A model generated the notes under the pieces. That model did not search any database. It was not told where the DNA came from and saw only the letters and a program-made list of their open reading frames with translations. Below are positions 38,701 to 61,145 of a stretch of 64,000 nucleotides of DNA, piece by piece. Positions within the stretch are counted from its first letter, which is position 1, and each line of letters opens with the position of its first letter. Source of the DNA: Thunnus maccoyii (taxonomy: Eukaryota > Chordata > Actinopteri > Scombriformes > Scombridae); the NCBI RefSeq assembly GCF_910596095.1, contig NC_056542.1, positions 25,064,457 through 25,128,456 on the forward strand, written 5' to 3'. Both the position numbers and the translations under genes were made by a program.

Positions 38701-41700
38701 TGTACACCTCCTTATGAACAGGTGACGTTCATCAGGCTGAGACAAGCGATTTACAACAAGTTCAGGCAGTTAAGAGAGTTTGTTTAATCCCATGTAGGAT
38801 TTTCTTTCCTCTTATTGCTTTGTGCAAGAACAAATACAAGAGAAAAATAAGAAAACATTCATGCATGAGGCCCATTGTGTCTCCATTGTGGCTACACAAT
38901 GAGGGAGCTGGATGAACCAGGAGGAGATACAGGGGAAAGAAGAGAGGAGAAGAAATGAAAGAGAGCGACGAGCCAGAAAGGGAGATTGGGAGGGAAGAAG
39001 GAGTGGACATGTGGAGGGAAAAAGCTTTTGGATGTGTGCTGTTGCGTCATCTTGACAGTATGGCCGCAAGGGCAAATTGAACAGAAGGCAGAGACGGAAA
39101 CAAGATAGAGTGAAAATAACAGAGAAGCAGAGGGGGAGCGGTGGAGAGATATAGGGCTAGGTGCTGGGCTCTGTCTCACTTAACATTCTCTATCTGGCAT
39201 TTCAAGCACAATGGCCAAGAGAGGAAAGTGAACACTTAGACAAGTCTTTTTGGAAATTGACTGTTGATTTCATGTTCACATTTCTGTGGAGAAAAACAAA
39301 ATTTTGACAATGGAACAAGAATGAATTGCACTAATGTGTTCCACTTATTAAAGACTTTGATAATGTCAAGGAAATAAGGGTAATTTTCTTCAGGACGAGA
39401 TTTGGAGAGTTGGAATGTCGGACTTAGCAGCGGCTGGGGTGTCCAAACAAGCAACGCTTTTGTCAGGATGAGACAGCAGCGCTCTGCGTCTCTTGTGCCA
39501 AACCACTGCTCACTTCTGTGACATCAAACAGTCCTTTGTTTCCCATCATCTTTTCCTCACAGCTTAGCTCTTACTGACAGTGGATGAACATCCAAACAAC
39601 TGGCAGGGGCCCTTACAGTTTGAAGCCATGATTGATACTTCCTGTCCTTCTGGAGAGCCCCTCATCTGCAACAGTAATGTCATTCATTATCAACAAGTGC
39701 AGGATTATGCTACTACCGCCCAAAATATTACCTCCATTTAAAATACGGTCGCTGTTTATAGGCTCGGGGCTGACGTTGTTCCAGTAACATTGACAAATTA
39801 ATTTCTGAGAATAAAATGTCTGATAAAGCATGCATCTCACATTCAAACTCTGTAAATGATTCAGGAACACCACATTGTAATCCAAAGGACAACTATAAAT
39901 TCGCTACAGCTCATGGGGTCATTTCAATATATTTGCAACATGCATGCTGAGACCATTTCCTCTTCCTTAACACACTACTCACAATAAACGGTGTTCTTGT
40001 GACTCATGAATGAACATGTGAGAAGTTCATTTGTAGTCAACTTGCAAGCAACAGTCATTTCCAACAACTGATGCTGACACCATTTGTGATCTGCTCGTAA
40101 GAAGTGCTTGCAGATCACTTGGTTTTACAGCTAAGCATGCTGTTAACACACATAAACCTCTAACTGGAGGTTTATGTGTTAAACCACTGAGCTGAGAACA
40201 ACAGGAAAGCAAACACCTGTGGCTTGCCAGTCAAGATGACTGTGAGGGTCACTGAGTGCTGCAAGTGTAAACTGAAATACAATACAACAACATAGCAAGC
40301 TTAAGGTAAAATGTTACAAAGGCTAACTGTTTCAGTTGCAGACAAATAATATTTACCGTTCATCCAATATGTTTTTCAAATGTAAACATATGTATTCTGT
40401 GTTACAGTGGAAGGCATTGTGAAATATGCACTAAACACATAGCTGTGACCACAGTTAATGTAAATATTTGTTTAATGGGGTTTTCCCTGACTCAATATAT
40501 GGCTGCAACCGGATTCATTTCCTTCATTATGTGTGTTGGAGGTTTGAGAAATAAGCACCTGCAGCTCTTCATAAAGGGAAAAACTCCTACAAACTGTAAT
40601 TTCCAAATGTAGCTTCAGATTGACTTTTAACCGTGCAAGTTATGTAACCTGAACCACTGCCAGTGACTATCACTCAACATTTACTGTAAGAGCCATAATC
40701 ATAGGTCTTAACTGGAAGTGTTTAACTTTGAGGTAACTGGCTGTGTTGAGATACTACAGATGTGAAAACAACTCTTCATTTCTTTTTATTGTTAACTTTT
40801 ATAGCCAGAAACCATGTTCAACAAATGAAAATCATCAGCTTATCTTAAATAATTGATTGAATCACTGATTTATTAGAATTGAAAAAACATGTTTTGGCAG
40901 CAGCAGATGTAATAATGAGCATTTTTAGAATTTACCAGCAATTTACATTCTTGTTTTTTAAACTTGCATTATCTGTCGGTGACCCCTCAGTCCACTGAGA
41001 TTCTTCAATTCGATTCTTTTTTTCCCCCACATTCACATCTTAAAATGCAAGTGTTTAATTTGTTTATGTATTCATTTGTACTTAAGATTTATTTATTTGA
41101 TGTTTAAAGAGAAATACAGTGACCTAATAAACCTATGCTGTTGAAGACAAGAATTTATTTCAAAGCAGACAGTGCTGTGAATTTATTTAAAATTTTCAGG
41201 CCTACTGTTAATATTTTCATCTAAAAATAGCTCCAGTCTTAAAGGTGCAGTGTGCAGGATTTAGTGGCATCTAGCGGAACAGACTTGGCTGAAATGTAAT
41301 ATAATACTAAGTATTTTTTAATTAGTGTATAATCACCTAAAAATAAGAATATTTGTGTTTCTGTTACCTTAGAATGAGCTCTTCATATCTACATAGAGAG
41401 CAGGTCCTCTTCCATGGAGCCCATCATGTTGCACCGCCATGTTTCTACAGTAGCCCAGAACGGACAAACCAAACAGTGACTCTAGAGAGGGCCTTTCACA
41501 TTTTTTGCGAGTTTTACGGCGACCATAGGTTCTCCTACACGCTTAGAAGGGGAGGGGAAGGGTATTCAGTTGGTTGCAATCTGCAACCTCACCACTAGAT
41601 GCCACTAAATCCTACACACTGGTTCTTTAAATAATTTCATTTGTTATTTTATTCTTGTTTAGATTTATTTATTAGTTTTTATGTTAAAAGAGAAATAAAG

Positions 41701-44700
41701 AAGTATTCTGTTGAAGAAAAGATCAGTTATTTCATAGCGAGCAATGCCATAAATTTATTTTAAACTGTTTATTGATTTACACATTGTTTTAAATGTTTAA
41801 AGTGAAATTATAAAATAGGCTATGAGAGCTTGATTTAAATAGAAATACATGGAGAAAAAAAAGGAACGAAAAGTCAAATCTTCATATTGAACAGCCAAAT
41901 CTGATAAATTCTGAGTCGGGTACAGCCCTAGATTGTATAGCTAACGTGTTAGCAAACAGTTTCCTATGTACACATCCAGCCAACATACAACAGCATTAGA
42001 ATCCATTTGGAGATGTGGACCTAATATTGGACTGTTCAATCTCCTTTTAACTCTGTTTTGGCAGCTCTTTTAGCTGCTAAATGTAGCACTCTGTTCCCCA
42101 GCTAGTTGCTAACTTTGACTGTCTGTTGTTGGTTGCTGGGTAGATAACGTACAGCTGATTTAAAAACAAGACAATGAGCTGAAGGACGTTAAAAAGCTCC
42201 ACAGAGGTGAGGGGAACTGTAGAGTTGGATGATAATTCAATTTAATTAAATTAAGGGTTTGTCACTGCAAGTGAATCCATTGTTAATAAAAAAATTATTG
42301 ATTAGTGCAGCTTTAAGATAAGAGTTATCAACTCATCCTAGTTATAAATTAATGACACCTGGCCTCTCATGGCGCCACTGTTTACATATGCCTAGTCTCT
42401 CATCCGTGCCGATAACAACATGTAGCTTTTCTTTTCTCAGGGTAAGCACCAGGCAAAGGCTTGTGCCTTCTTGTGGGTCTCACACCAGAAAGCCAGACTA
42501 TAATAAATCCCAGATGGGTGGGGTATTTTTTTAAGACCTACCCAGTGGACCTTTGAAGCTGAAAATCACACAGAGCTCACTTTGAGAAGGCAGGCATCTC
42601 TGAAATAGCCTGTGGCTTCAAGGCTACGCCTGCTTAACCTGTACAAGCATCAGCAGGCACATGAGCTCTGCTTACCTAAAAAGTAGCTGCAGGACACAGA
42701 ACCTGTGTTCCTGCATCTGTATGTAGCTGTGTTTAGTATGGAAACAAGTACATATGTGTTAAACAGCGGTGCAAAGAGCAGTGTCACAGAGTGGAATGCA
42801 TTTCCCCTGTTGACCTTGCCATCAGCCAATCAGACGAAAGCTCAGGAGAGTTAAACTGTGGGAGTGAAGGTTAGTGGTGGGGGAGGTGTGGAGAAATGTT
42901 CCACCAAAGGGTCAAAGTGATACTGAATGTTTGGGAGGAATGACAGAGTGGCACAGGCAAAAACTTTTTTTTTTTTTTTTTACCTCAACAGCTATCATGA
43001 CTCTGTCTCATTGTGCCTGAGTGTGTGAGAAAGGCCCTGCAGGCTTTTAATATCTGTTCCTTCCTCTCTTTCATCAGCTGTATCTAGTTCTGCTCCCCGG
43101 TACTTTCTCACATGTATCAGCCCCTGCTTTTTCCTCATCATTGTTCTTCACAATGACTCAGACTGCTCTAATGCGGAGGAAGAAGAGCCACAGACAGACC
43201 CACTGACAACTAGACAGGCCCACTCACACAGATAGTGCAGGCAGACAATACTGCAGCAGAGGACAAACAAGACAGGCAGCCAATCGGGCAACAGCAGGGA
43301 ACTGAGCCAATTGGCGAAAGCTTCAAATATAATTTAAGCACCGGTGTATGAGTCTGTGTAATTTAATTTAAGGATAAATTGGTCAGCAGGATATAAAGAT
43401 GCATTAAAGCAACAATTCTGAAGAAGCTTTTAAATTCACCCGAGCCGAGACTTCACTTTTTATTGTATAAAACAGCACCACTTCATTCCCACATATTGTA
43501 GTGTAAAACTTTACATTGAGACATGTCAGAAAATGCATTATTCTTACAAGAATGACTTTGGACTATATAAATAAAACGGAGTGAAATTTTGAGCCTACAG
43601 ACATTGTGATAATTCTGTGATCTGCCATCATGCATTGAATTTCATTGACAATAAACCTGTGTGACGCATTATCACACATTAGTGTATTTACTGAAAAAAA
43701 AAATGTGTTGAACCACCCAGCAGAGCTGTGCTGGGTGTTGCTGACTGATATCAAGTATCAGCTGGTTTGTTGTAGTAGAGAAAATAAAGACCACACATAC
43801 GCACTCATATGTGTGAGAAATAGAGAGATCACTGAGTGGGACTGACGGTACAGATGGGTTTATCGATGGTTGTAAACTCACTTTCACTTATTGAGAAGAG
43901 CCTCTGATTGAAGACGGTGTGCACCGCTTATAGGATTCACAGCAAGTGTGAACTATTTCAGTTGGTTGTGTGTCCTCTGCTTTGTTTTCTCTATAATATG
44001 GAAGTAATATTTGTAATTTGAATAACATGTTGTGATTTGTACCTTTCTAACATTTTATATGAATATATTTCTAAAACAAATAAGTTTTCAAAGGATTCTT
44101 TAGCTCAAAGGGTCGTTTTCTCTGCACGTAAAGGCCATATTAATTGGCAGCCCTTCATGAAGTTTTTTTTGCTGCATAAATACACTGTTAATGTTAAAAC
44201 AATTTACAAATCACAAAAAGACAGATCACCAAACTAAACTACTATTTGTACCATGTGTCGGCACTTGTTTAAGATATTTTTACCATCTGAAATTCAACTA
44301 TGAAACAATTATAGTTTTAAGTGTCTAAAGACACTCACCAGAGATTGTTTCACATGTGTTTTTTTATTATTCTATGTTAAAATATAGTTAAATGACAGTA
44401 AAAGTTTAATAGTTGCCCACAGAAATGTCCCTGCCTTCTTGTGTAATTCTAGTCATACATTCATTGTGAAATGTAGGAATGTGAAACTAATAAGAGTTTT
44501 AAGTGTAGACAGTTTATCAGGACAGTTTGGGGGATTTCCACAATCCCATTGTATACTGTTAATTCATTCTGTACGCAGCAATGATGTACAACACACATGA
44601 TGGTTTGACTGTCACTTACCACGAGCACTGGCACTGTTGAAAAGACCTTTAATGAGGTGCTGAATACCAGTTCCAGCTGCTGGGCAGCAGCTGACCTGTG

Positions 44701-46949
44701 AGCACTGGGGGAGGGTCAGAGACCACTGATGAACTTGTCTTTGTGGCTTTTAATTGTGGATATGTTTTTCTGCATCGAATTGTAACATGATCATGATCCT
44801 AATGATAACTTGCCTTAAAAACAAGTTTCCATTTTAACAACATTAACAGCATTGTTTACAGCTGTAATGCCATTGGTGAAAAACTCCATCACTGACTAAA
44901 TATTATGAGACTGAAACAATATAAAAATGGGGGGAAAAAATTAGGGAAATTGCATCTAATTAATCTACTTAAGAAGTTGTTGTTACTAAATATTATTATG
45001 AATATGATTGATGTTGTATTATCTGTAATTATAGTTATTAGGAGTGATTTACTGGGGTAAAATCAAGGCATTGACCACATATATAAAACATATTTTTTCA
45101 TCTTTAGGTAACTTTAATAACATGTAGTTACATATGTTACAATTAATAACCTAATCTTAAAAAAGCTCCAGTAAAACTCACATATTATCAGTCCTTGTTT
45201 CAAAAGCTCAAAGAACTACAACAACAACTAGTCAAACGAATCTTTCTTGTTTTCACAAATTGAAATGACTGAGCTGTCTAATCACATTGAAACAGCACAA
45301 ATTATGTCAAGATTTTTGATGTACTGAAAGCAACCGTGTATTTAAGACGGATGAGAACAGAGCATGTTGTGAGGATGTTATCCAGTCACCTTGTGACATA
45401 TTTTAGTTGCTTGAGTGTTCATATTTCTGAAGTGAAAAAAGTAAGAATAAGAAGAAAAAAAAAAAGAAAATGAGCAATTGTGTTTGTGAGTCTTGCTTAT
45501 ACATCAAACAGTTAACTTTTAATATGTGATATCGCAACTCAGTGAGTGCAGGTCAAAACACCTACAGTCAAATTTCTACTAGTCAGATTTGAAGGTGCAG
45601 CAGTGGGTTACAGTGTTTTTCTGTATTGTATAAATCATGCATGGCCATGAGGACAGCGCCTCAGTGTTTGGAGCGCTACACAACCGTGGCTGAACGCGAG
45701 CCAGACAGCTGCTGGTAATCATGAGCAGCCTCACTACAGCAGACAGAGCCTTCTCACGACACCTACAAAACACACACACACACACACACACATTCAGTCG
45801 TATACATGCACTCAATACACAATGAGATACACACAGAGATGTAATAGGGGTATGGGAGTTTGATTTAATTAAGTCTGTGGGCTGGACTCTTGTTAAAGGC
45901 GCAGGGTACCGAGTATTCTCTCAAAATAGACTACAGGCCTGCTGCTCGACTCAGACAGCGTATTATGTTTCAATAAAATTCCATGACGAGTGTAACTACC
46001 TTTATCATTTTCCTCCTTATCTTATGAGAAAATTCTTCTCAGTATTGAGATACACTCTCTGTCATCAAATGTTTCATGTTTATCTAAAGAACACCTGTAT
46101 TTAATCTTTCTTTTTTTCCACCATGTACACACTAAAGGGTATTTAAATAGTGGAATTAAAACCTGCTTTGTAAATCTGACAGATTCACCCACAGGAACAT
46201 CTAACCAGTACTGATTACTTGCAGTTCTTCTTCAGTTGTTAACAGCAGGATTGCATATAACAGCCACAGTTTGGTAGTGGTAGTTCACCCTCACACTCGC
46301 TCTCTGTAAGCCAGTATTTTTCTGATACAGGTGATCCAGGTGTTCTCATTGACATTTATTTCTGTTTCTGTTGATAAAGAACTGCACAAGCATGACACTG
46401 TGATGAGGTCATTGGTGGAAAGTACTAACTGAAGCCAACTATCATTTCTGGGCAGCTGTAGTAAAACTTGAAAATCAAGTCACTGTTACGTTATCATACC
46501 AGGACTTTCTCTGTCATGTGCCAATAATAACATACTGGTAATGAACACTCCTACTCAAATGTTACAAGTTTTACTAAAAAAAACAGGATAATTCAGGATA
46601 AGAATAAACATCGACCTAATTATATTTAAAGCTGCTATAATCAATATTTTTTATATTGGATCACATGTTTTACTGTAAGTTTGATAATGTGGTGCACATT
46701 TTCAGGTTATCACCGATTCAGTACAGCATTCTAACATCAGATTAAAAAAGATAACTTCAAAGATAAATAGTTTTAATATTAAAAATGTGATTTCAGGCAC
46801 GGGAAGCCAACCACATGGGGGACCAGATGGGGGCAGAGCGGAGCAGCAGGACGGCCAAAACGCTGAACCACGTGGCCCTGGGACTCGGCATCGGTGGCAT
46901 CATCCTCATCATCATCTACATGGTGGTTGTTGTGTCTTTGATTAACTAA
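28633..46949 (+). CDS. Proline-rich CD225/dispanin-family membrane protein
   Basis: Three coding exons join in phase 0: 28633-28779, 29759-29986 and 46797-46949, giving 175 aa. Residues 1-95 are Pro/Gly/Gln/Tyr rich with PPPPY and repeated GY or QQY units, typical of disordered cytosolic tails; PPPPY is also a possible WW-domain ligand. The CD225 region begins near NDYMCYSIFTMLCCCLPLGI, a re-entrant or first membrane segment with a Cys triplet of the sort palmitoylated in this family. A loop follows (AREANHMGDQMGAERSS, then RTAKTLNHVALGLG), and a C-terminal membrane helix ends VVVVSLIN. Relatives include PRRT1, SynDIG1, TRARG1 and IFITM, which act in membrane trafficking, receptor anchoring or fusion control. 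I cannot say which orthologue this is. Intron 2 is 16.8 kb, and exon 2 is preceded by a 35-unit TG repeat. Confidence 0.85.
28875..29143. mobile_element. hAT-type MITE in intron 1 of the CD225-type gene
   Basis: The left end CAGTGGTTTTCAAA and the right end TCTGAGAACCACTG are inverted copies of the CAGTGGTTCTCAA terminus typical of hAT/Charlie elements. The flanking octamers ATTTAAAC and CTTTGAAC match at six of eight positions, as expected for an aged 8-bp hAT target duplication. The 269-bp element has no transposase. Confidence 0.75.
29681..29750. repeat. (TG)35 microsatellite abutting a 3' splice site
   Basis: Seventy bases of perfect TG repeat end eight bases before exon 2 of the CD225-type gene (GCCTGCAG then exon). 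The repeat occupies the place of the polypyrimidine tract. Confidence 0.97.
30671..30875. mobile_element. Short inverted-repeat element (MITE)
   Basis: The left end TATAGACTGTAAA and the right end TTTACAGTCTATGG are inverted matches about 205 bases apart. The interior, including CACCCATTGGTTTGTGGACT, resembles a repeat I recall as common in perciform fish. Related sequence seems to continue to about 31460, suggesting a composite of several copies. Confidence 0.55.
31475..31971. mobile_element. 497-bp inverted-repeat DNA transposon (MITE)
   Basis: The first 25 bases (ATGGATGTATTATAAGAGCT, then GGATA) match the reverse complement of the last 25 with one mismatch. There is no transposase inside. 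It immediately follows the 30671-31460 repeat block, so insertions have clustered or nested here. Confidence 0.7.
37814..38874. mobile_element. 1.06-kb inverted-repeat DNA transposon relic
   Basis: The left end TGGGCCTCATGCA and the right end TGCATGAGGCCCA are perfect 13-bp inverted repeats. The interior has no long open frame, so the element is non-autonomous or decayed. I recall the GGCCTCATGCA terminus as recurring in fish genomes; the superfamily is not determined. Confidence 0.6.
40148..40179. repeat. Perfect 13-bp hairpin
   Basis: ACACATAAACCTC and GAGGTTTATGTGT are exact inverted copies around a six-base loop. The stem is AT-rich and isolated within intron 2 of the CD225-type gene. 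Its role is unknown. Confidence 0.7.
41239..41630. mobile_element. TTAA-flanked inverted-repeat DNA transposon (MITE), 392 bp
   Basis: The left end runs from TTAAAGGTGCAG through GATTTAGTGGCATCTAG. The right end mirrors it from CTAGATGCCACTAAATC to TTTAA. Identity is about 34 of 39 bases. Both termini lie at TTAA. The interior has no transposase. This is a second TTAA-type family in the window, different from the one at 12255. Confidence 0.75.
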
Positions 46950-48075
46950 ATCTGTTTCGACATGTTTCCTGTATTCTTAGTCCATCGTTTTCATTCCACA
47001 TCAGATATCAGACCAAATTAGGAACATTATTGGTCATCAAGATGATTTTTATTGGAAATTTGTAACCCTGAAGTCACCCGACCTTTAGAAAAGTTACTGA
47101 TATTTCATTAGGTGGATTAGGTCATTTTAGCTGTTGACCACCTGTACAACAGATTACTCAAATTCAGTAATGTAGGTGGATCAACAACTCTATCAACAAC
47201 TGATAGAGTTCAGTAGCCATTTATTGTAAAGAGACTGCAGAAGCTCATTACATGTAAATCCATTACTCTTCAAAACTGTAGAGAGTTACCACTTTCCCAA
47301 AGATTCATATATTCATCAGCATTGTTTGTAATCACACATCTGAAAATTAACACAATTTTTATAAATAATTTTGATGCCTTAAAAGTTATCCATTGTTCAA
47401 CCTCTGTTCATTTTTGTTGTACTACTCACGCAGACTACAAGTGTTGTTAAAAATTTCAAAGTATTATTCAACTTTTCATGTTAACATAGAAAATGATTAC
47501 CCATACAAAGTTTTATTCAGTTCTGCAACCAGAAGAGATTTATCTGCTTGTAGCATGGGCAAAATATTGCTGCCCTTTCAACAGATTTGTTGGCTGTAAA
47601 TATGCACTAACACCAGCTAACCCTCTTAAAAGTACTCTAACATTGAATTACATAAAAAAAACTAATATGTTACTACAAAGATACTCGCAGAAAAAGAGAT
47701 GTGGCTTTGTGAAGTTTGTGCTAAACAAGTTAAAAACTAAAAGTGAGCCCATTTGCCATCAAAGTGTATCTGACCTGAGAGTGCACACTTATCATCTCTG
47801 AGTTGTAGCTGAGCACCAAAGTCCTCTTCTTTATTCCAGCAGAACAGGAATGCACAGCTTCTCATAAAATCAGCAGTGGAGCCAATATGGCAGCCAGTTG
47901 CTCAATCAGTGGCTCGAGCTCAGGAATTTTGAGAGCTGTAGCGTGTCATGTATCACTAGCCTGGGTGTTGTTTGTCATGCAATGTCTGTATGTTCTTTAC
48001 TTTACCAAAGCTGAAAAAGGAAGATTTTACTGTATACCAAATTTCTTTATAAATAAAATCAAAGTATATTAAATG
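46950..48075 (+). other. Proposed 3' UTR of the CD225-type gene
   Basis: Non-coding AT-rich sequence follows the TAA stop. AATAAA at 48052-48057 and a GT-rich stretch just after it (TTGTGCTGTTTGG) make a plausible cleavage region, giving a 3' UTR of about 1.1 kb. Earlier sites are possible. Confidence 0.45.
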
Positions 48076-51000
48076 AAAAACCACTTGTGCTGTTTGGTAT
48101 TTTGATATGACTTTCATCAGACCAGTGCCAGCTCAGGGCCTAACAAGGTTTGTCCTGATACATGAGAACAAAGGTTGGTTACAAGCAGTGTAGCAACAAC
48201 TGCTGATGTGCAATATTCTGAAGACCACAGGACCTGCGAGTGTATCAGGATTTCACTTCACTTTCATAACATGTTGTTACGTCACTGGATTTTCCAACAT
48301 CCTGTTAAAACCTCACTGTGGTTTTAACAGGAACAGGAACTCTTCAGGAGTCATTAGGAGTTACTGTGACTGTCCCAGGTCTATTTCAATAAATATTTTG
48401 TCTCAGTCCCGTGCTCTCCCAGCCCCACTCTCACTTCCTCTTCATGCCGCTCCATCCCTTCTCCTTCTCTTTTACATCCTTTTTTCTCCTCCTACCCCAG
48501 GACATCTTTTGCTCCTCCTTCTTATCATTTTGTTATTTCAAACCTGCCCCTCTATCTGGCATGCATTCCATTCCTATTGTATCTGTCTCTCCTCTGGGTT
48601 TTCACTATATAAAGGCTGACATGTAATTTGATCACTGACACACATACTGCTCAGGTCTTCTTGCCTACTTTGTTTGGGGCTCGGTTGGTTGTCCTGCGTG
48701 ATTTTGGAAGACAAAAAACTGGCATCTCTACCTCTTTTTTTTTCTGTTCTTTTATATAATACGTCCCAGTCCTCCACAGTGTTTCCTCTTCATTCTCTGC
48801 ATGCTTCCCTGAAGCCACATCATCCATCGCAATAGTCACCCACTACAACACTGACCACATTGACCCAAACTGATGCCTCATTTATCCCTGTTACACATTA
48901 TCCCCTTATTAACTGCTGGTTGTATGTTTTTGTTGTTGATTTTAATGACAGGTTTTCAAGCAGAAGCAGGTGTAGTCATGGGTAATCAGGTGGCTTTCCT
49001 TTGTATTTTATCTAGTTTAATGGTAAATTTACTTCAGTGATTTCTATTTATGTTGTGTTCATATAACTGCCTGTGTGTTTTTATTACACTGTATTTATTT
49101 TCTAAAGCCTATGTGGGGAACAAGCATTGCAAATAAAGGCTATAAATGTCATGATATGTTCTCTGCTGTGGACATGATTTTAATTCATTTGTCTGCAGTG
49201 GTTTGCCCTGGAGCCATTAATAACTTTTTTAATAAATTTTTTTTAACCTTAAATGGTCCAGAGACGAACCCGTGTCAGATAATACACTGTTTACAACAAG
49301 GTGTTATGGTTGCACTGGGTTGACACATTTATGGCCATTGAATTTTACAGTAATCCATCTGCCCTGAAAACACCTTTTTCTGATAACCATCTTGTTCTTC
49401 AGGCTTGTGGCTGCTTCACATCATACCTTTCAAGACGAGCAAATCTACAGGAGGCACACTATGGTGGGCACACAACGCTTTTCACAAACACCTGGCTGGA
49501 AAAAAAAAAGTCATTATGCAATAATATGTTTATTCTGTAGAATATATAGTTCAATTAAGGAAGAATAAAAATGACAGTAAAACTTACTATTGCAAAATGT
49601 CAATATCAAACCATGGTAGCGGTAAGTATGAGTAATGAGTTTCTTGGATTTAATCCAACCATGTGATAGCAAATAGACATCATTATTTATCAGCCTCGCC
49701 CGAACCGGACTAACCAGGTGCCAAGCAAGCAAAAGTTTCCACATAAGGATCAAAAGTTTACAAAAAGAAATATGTTGAGCATGTTACAGAAACTATCTGA
49801 TACAGGTAGATAATAGATTCAACACAGGGAGTGGCATAAAGGTAAGCTGAGTATTGTTTTTCCTTTACCCCCCCCCCCCCCCCAACAACCGTTTTCATTG
49901 GTGCTAAAAGGGAGGGTGCCACTGCCAACTGCCACCATCCCTGCTAGCTCTGACCTTTCTGGGATTTGGCTTGTACAGCTGTTCAGGATATGAAATGGGA
50001 TCAGGTTACTTCAGTGTTTGTTTAGTAATTATTGACTTCCTCTGCCAAATTTCCAATATAGTAAAACAGTTCAGAGCATGGCTGTGACTCCATACTAGAA
50101 CTGCACCAACCCCCACATTACTGCTCTCTGTCACAAGTAGTAAAACTGTGACATTGCTGTGTGGTCAACAGCAACTAGTACAAGTGAGCAGCAGGACAGT
50201 TATGGCTTAGTACATACTGTACAGCCACACAATTATTATACTGCTGAGGCACCTCTGGGTCATCACTGTACTTCTGCTGCCACCTAGTGGTAAATAAATA
50301 GTTTTACACACAATGAAAGTTGCAATTCTACTAGACTGCAGCCTTAAAACAAAAACAAAAAATAATAATAATTGTAGCACTTTCACTGCACTCAAATATT
50401 TAGTTTTCATTGTGTCTACAGCCTGTTAGTTAAACAAAGAAAAAACAACAGCCTTTGCTTCTATGCATAGTCTACACTTTATTGAACATATGAAAATAAG
50501 TACAAATGGCAAAACCAAAAGAAATTGATCTCAGGCAAAATAAATTAACCCTTTAAGCGATTCAGTACAAGAAGCATGGCATTTGAATATGTTAAATACT
50601 TCAAGTGACAACACCAAGTAGGCCTAAGTCTTTTGTTAGTCATAGTTTGTCATTTCCGGAGTTGCCGAACACGTGGTAAATTCCAGCCTGTGGCGATTTC
50701 CCATCAATTCCACATCACACACAGCTTTGTTTTAATGGAAACCACTCGTATCGCAGCTGCTCTTGAAGCACTTAGAGCCGGCACTGATGTTGGTGCTCGG
50801 AATAATTCATCATTTCTGGAAAGACTTTTATCAGCAACCTAAAAAGCCCCAATAAATCTAATAGCTTTGAGTGCTTCGCTGACCCACACTGGAATTCATC
50901 CTCAAGTGTTCCGTTAAAGCTACAGCAACACCTAGACGTTATAAAGAAGCCATTGTTTCAACCACTCAGACAGCTTCACATGGCTGAATAACCTCAAGCT

Positions 51001-51150
51001 GCTTCATTTTGTTAACAGTTAAAGAGTGAGGAACTATAGAGCTTAAGCTTGATTCAGTCTTTATAATGGCTTTGGACCACACACATATCACAAGAAGTTT
51101 ATACTATCCAAGGCCATAGTGAGTGAGAAAAAACTACCTCATACTTTAAC
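48076..51150. other. Intergenic region between two converging genes
   Basis: This lies between the 3' end of the CD225-type gene and that of sdha. It contains a perfect 12-bp hairpin at 48301-48331 (CCTGTTAAAACC with its inverse), a CT-rich patch at 48410-48550, and a run of C at about 49868-49883. AATAAA on the minus strand at 50478-50483 is a possible distal sdha poly(A) signal. No gene is confirmed. Confidence 0.5.
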
Positions 51151-51176
51151 AAGTACATACAGTATAATTCACCATG

Positions 51177-51182
51177 TTTATT
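51177..51182 (-). terminator. sdha: Polyadenylation signal AATAAA of sdha
   Basis: This is a canonical hexamer on the minus strand about 480 bases after the sdha stop, followed by GT-rich sequence. It is the nearest canonical signal I noticed. Another at 50478-50483 could give a longer form. Confidence 0.5.
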
Positions 51183-51601
51183 GTACATTTATGCAATATT
51201 TACAGTCCTAAAACATCCCTCTGTGGCTTGATGGTAACGTGTGCATTTCAAATTACAATAATTTCCGCTATCTCTTCCCTTCAGAAAGCCAAAGGAGACA
51301 CATTCAAAGCAATGCAAAACTAGGAAATGAGATTATGGTCTCATCACGACAAAGCCAAGCTCAGGTGGTGCACACATTTTTTTCCCCCCTCTTCTTCACT
51401 TTGATGCTTCAAATTACTCAGTCACCCACACATCTTGAGTGCCTTATGATATATACAAAACCAGCTCAAGAACCATCTGCTGCGAAACAGATTAAATCAA
51501 GGCAAAAAACACACATGAAGGAAAGGAGCAGGAAGGTGACACGAAGGGCTTGAAGTTGAAGACTAGATAGTTTTGTATTTAACTATTCTAAATGGATACA
51601 A

Positions 51602-51659
51602 TTGGAGAGGAGAAGAGAAGAGAGGAGAGGAGAGGAGAGGAAAGGAGAGGAGAGGAGAG
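51602..51659. repeat. (GGAGA)n pentanucleotide repeat in the sdha 3' UTR
   Basis: About eleven GAGAG/GGAGA units lie immediately downstream of the sdha stop codon; on the transcript they read as a TCTCC-type pyrimidine tract five bases after the stop. Confidence 0.9.
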
Positions 51660-51663
51660 CCTC

Positions 51664-60879
<9,216 letters not shown>

Positions 60880-61145
60880 GTTGTCAGTTGAAGGACCGTT
60901 TCTGAGACACGGCGGAGGGTCAGATATTCTGTTGCACTGGACCGAACCACCTTCCGGAAACGGGGGTGTCATATATGTTACATGTAATGGCAAAGCTTTG
61001 AAAACATTTATTAACGTGTTTTCAACAGAATAGTCTACTTATTTATTCACCTTAAAATCAAGCATACACGCACAGATGCTAAATTTAACAACAAATGAGT
61101 CTAATGTATAAGTGAATTCCCATTAAACACCCTCGCTCGGGCAAG
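60880..61145. promoter_or_regulatory. Bidirectional promoter between sdha and ccdc127
   Basis: The sdha start codon (60879, minus) and the inferred ccdc127 first exon (about 61130, plus) are under 300 bases apart and divergent. CTTCCGG at 60951-60957 is an ETS-type site (GABP/NRF-2), as expected for nuclear genes of respiration. No TATA box is evident. Human SDHA and CCDC127 have the same head-to-head arrangement. Confidence 0.6.

Larger units (their letters stand above)
29987..46796. other. 16.8-kb intron 2 of the CD225-type gene, no nested gene seen
   Basis: The intron is AT-rich and contains several inverted-repeat transposon relics (annotated separately), a TG run near 32857-32877 and a CA run near 45770-45792. 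I found no conserved exon or RNA gene in it on either strand. Confidence 0.55.

Noticed and set aside
48206-48626. Open frames of 137 and 71 codons
   Set aside because: Mostly a CT-rich low-complexity stretch downstream of the CD225-type gene's poly(A) signal, with no domain.
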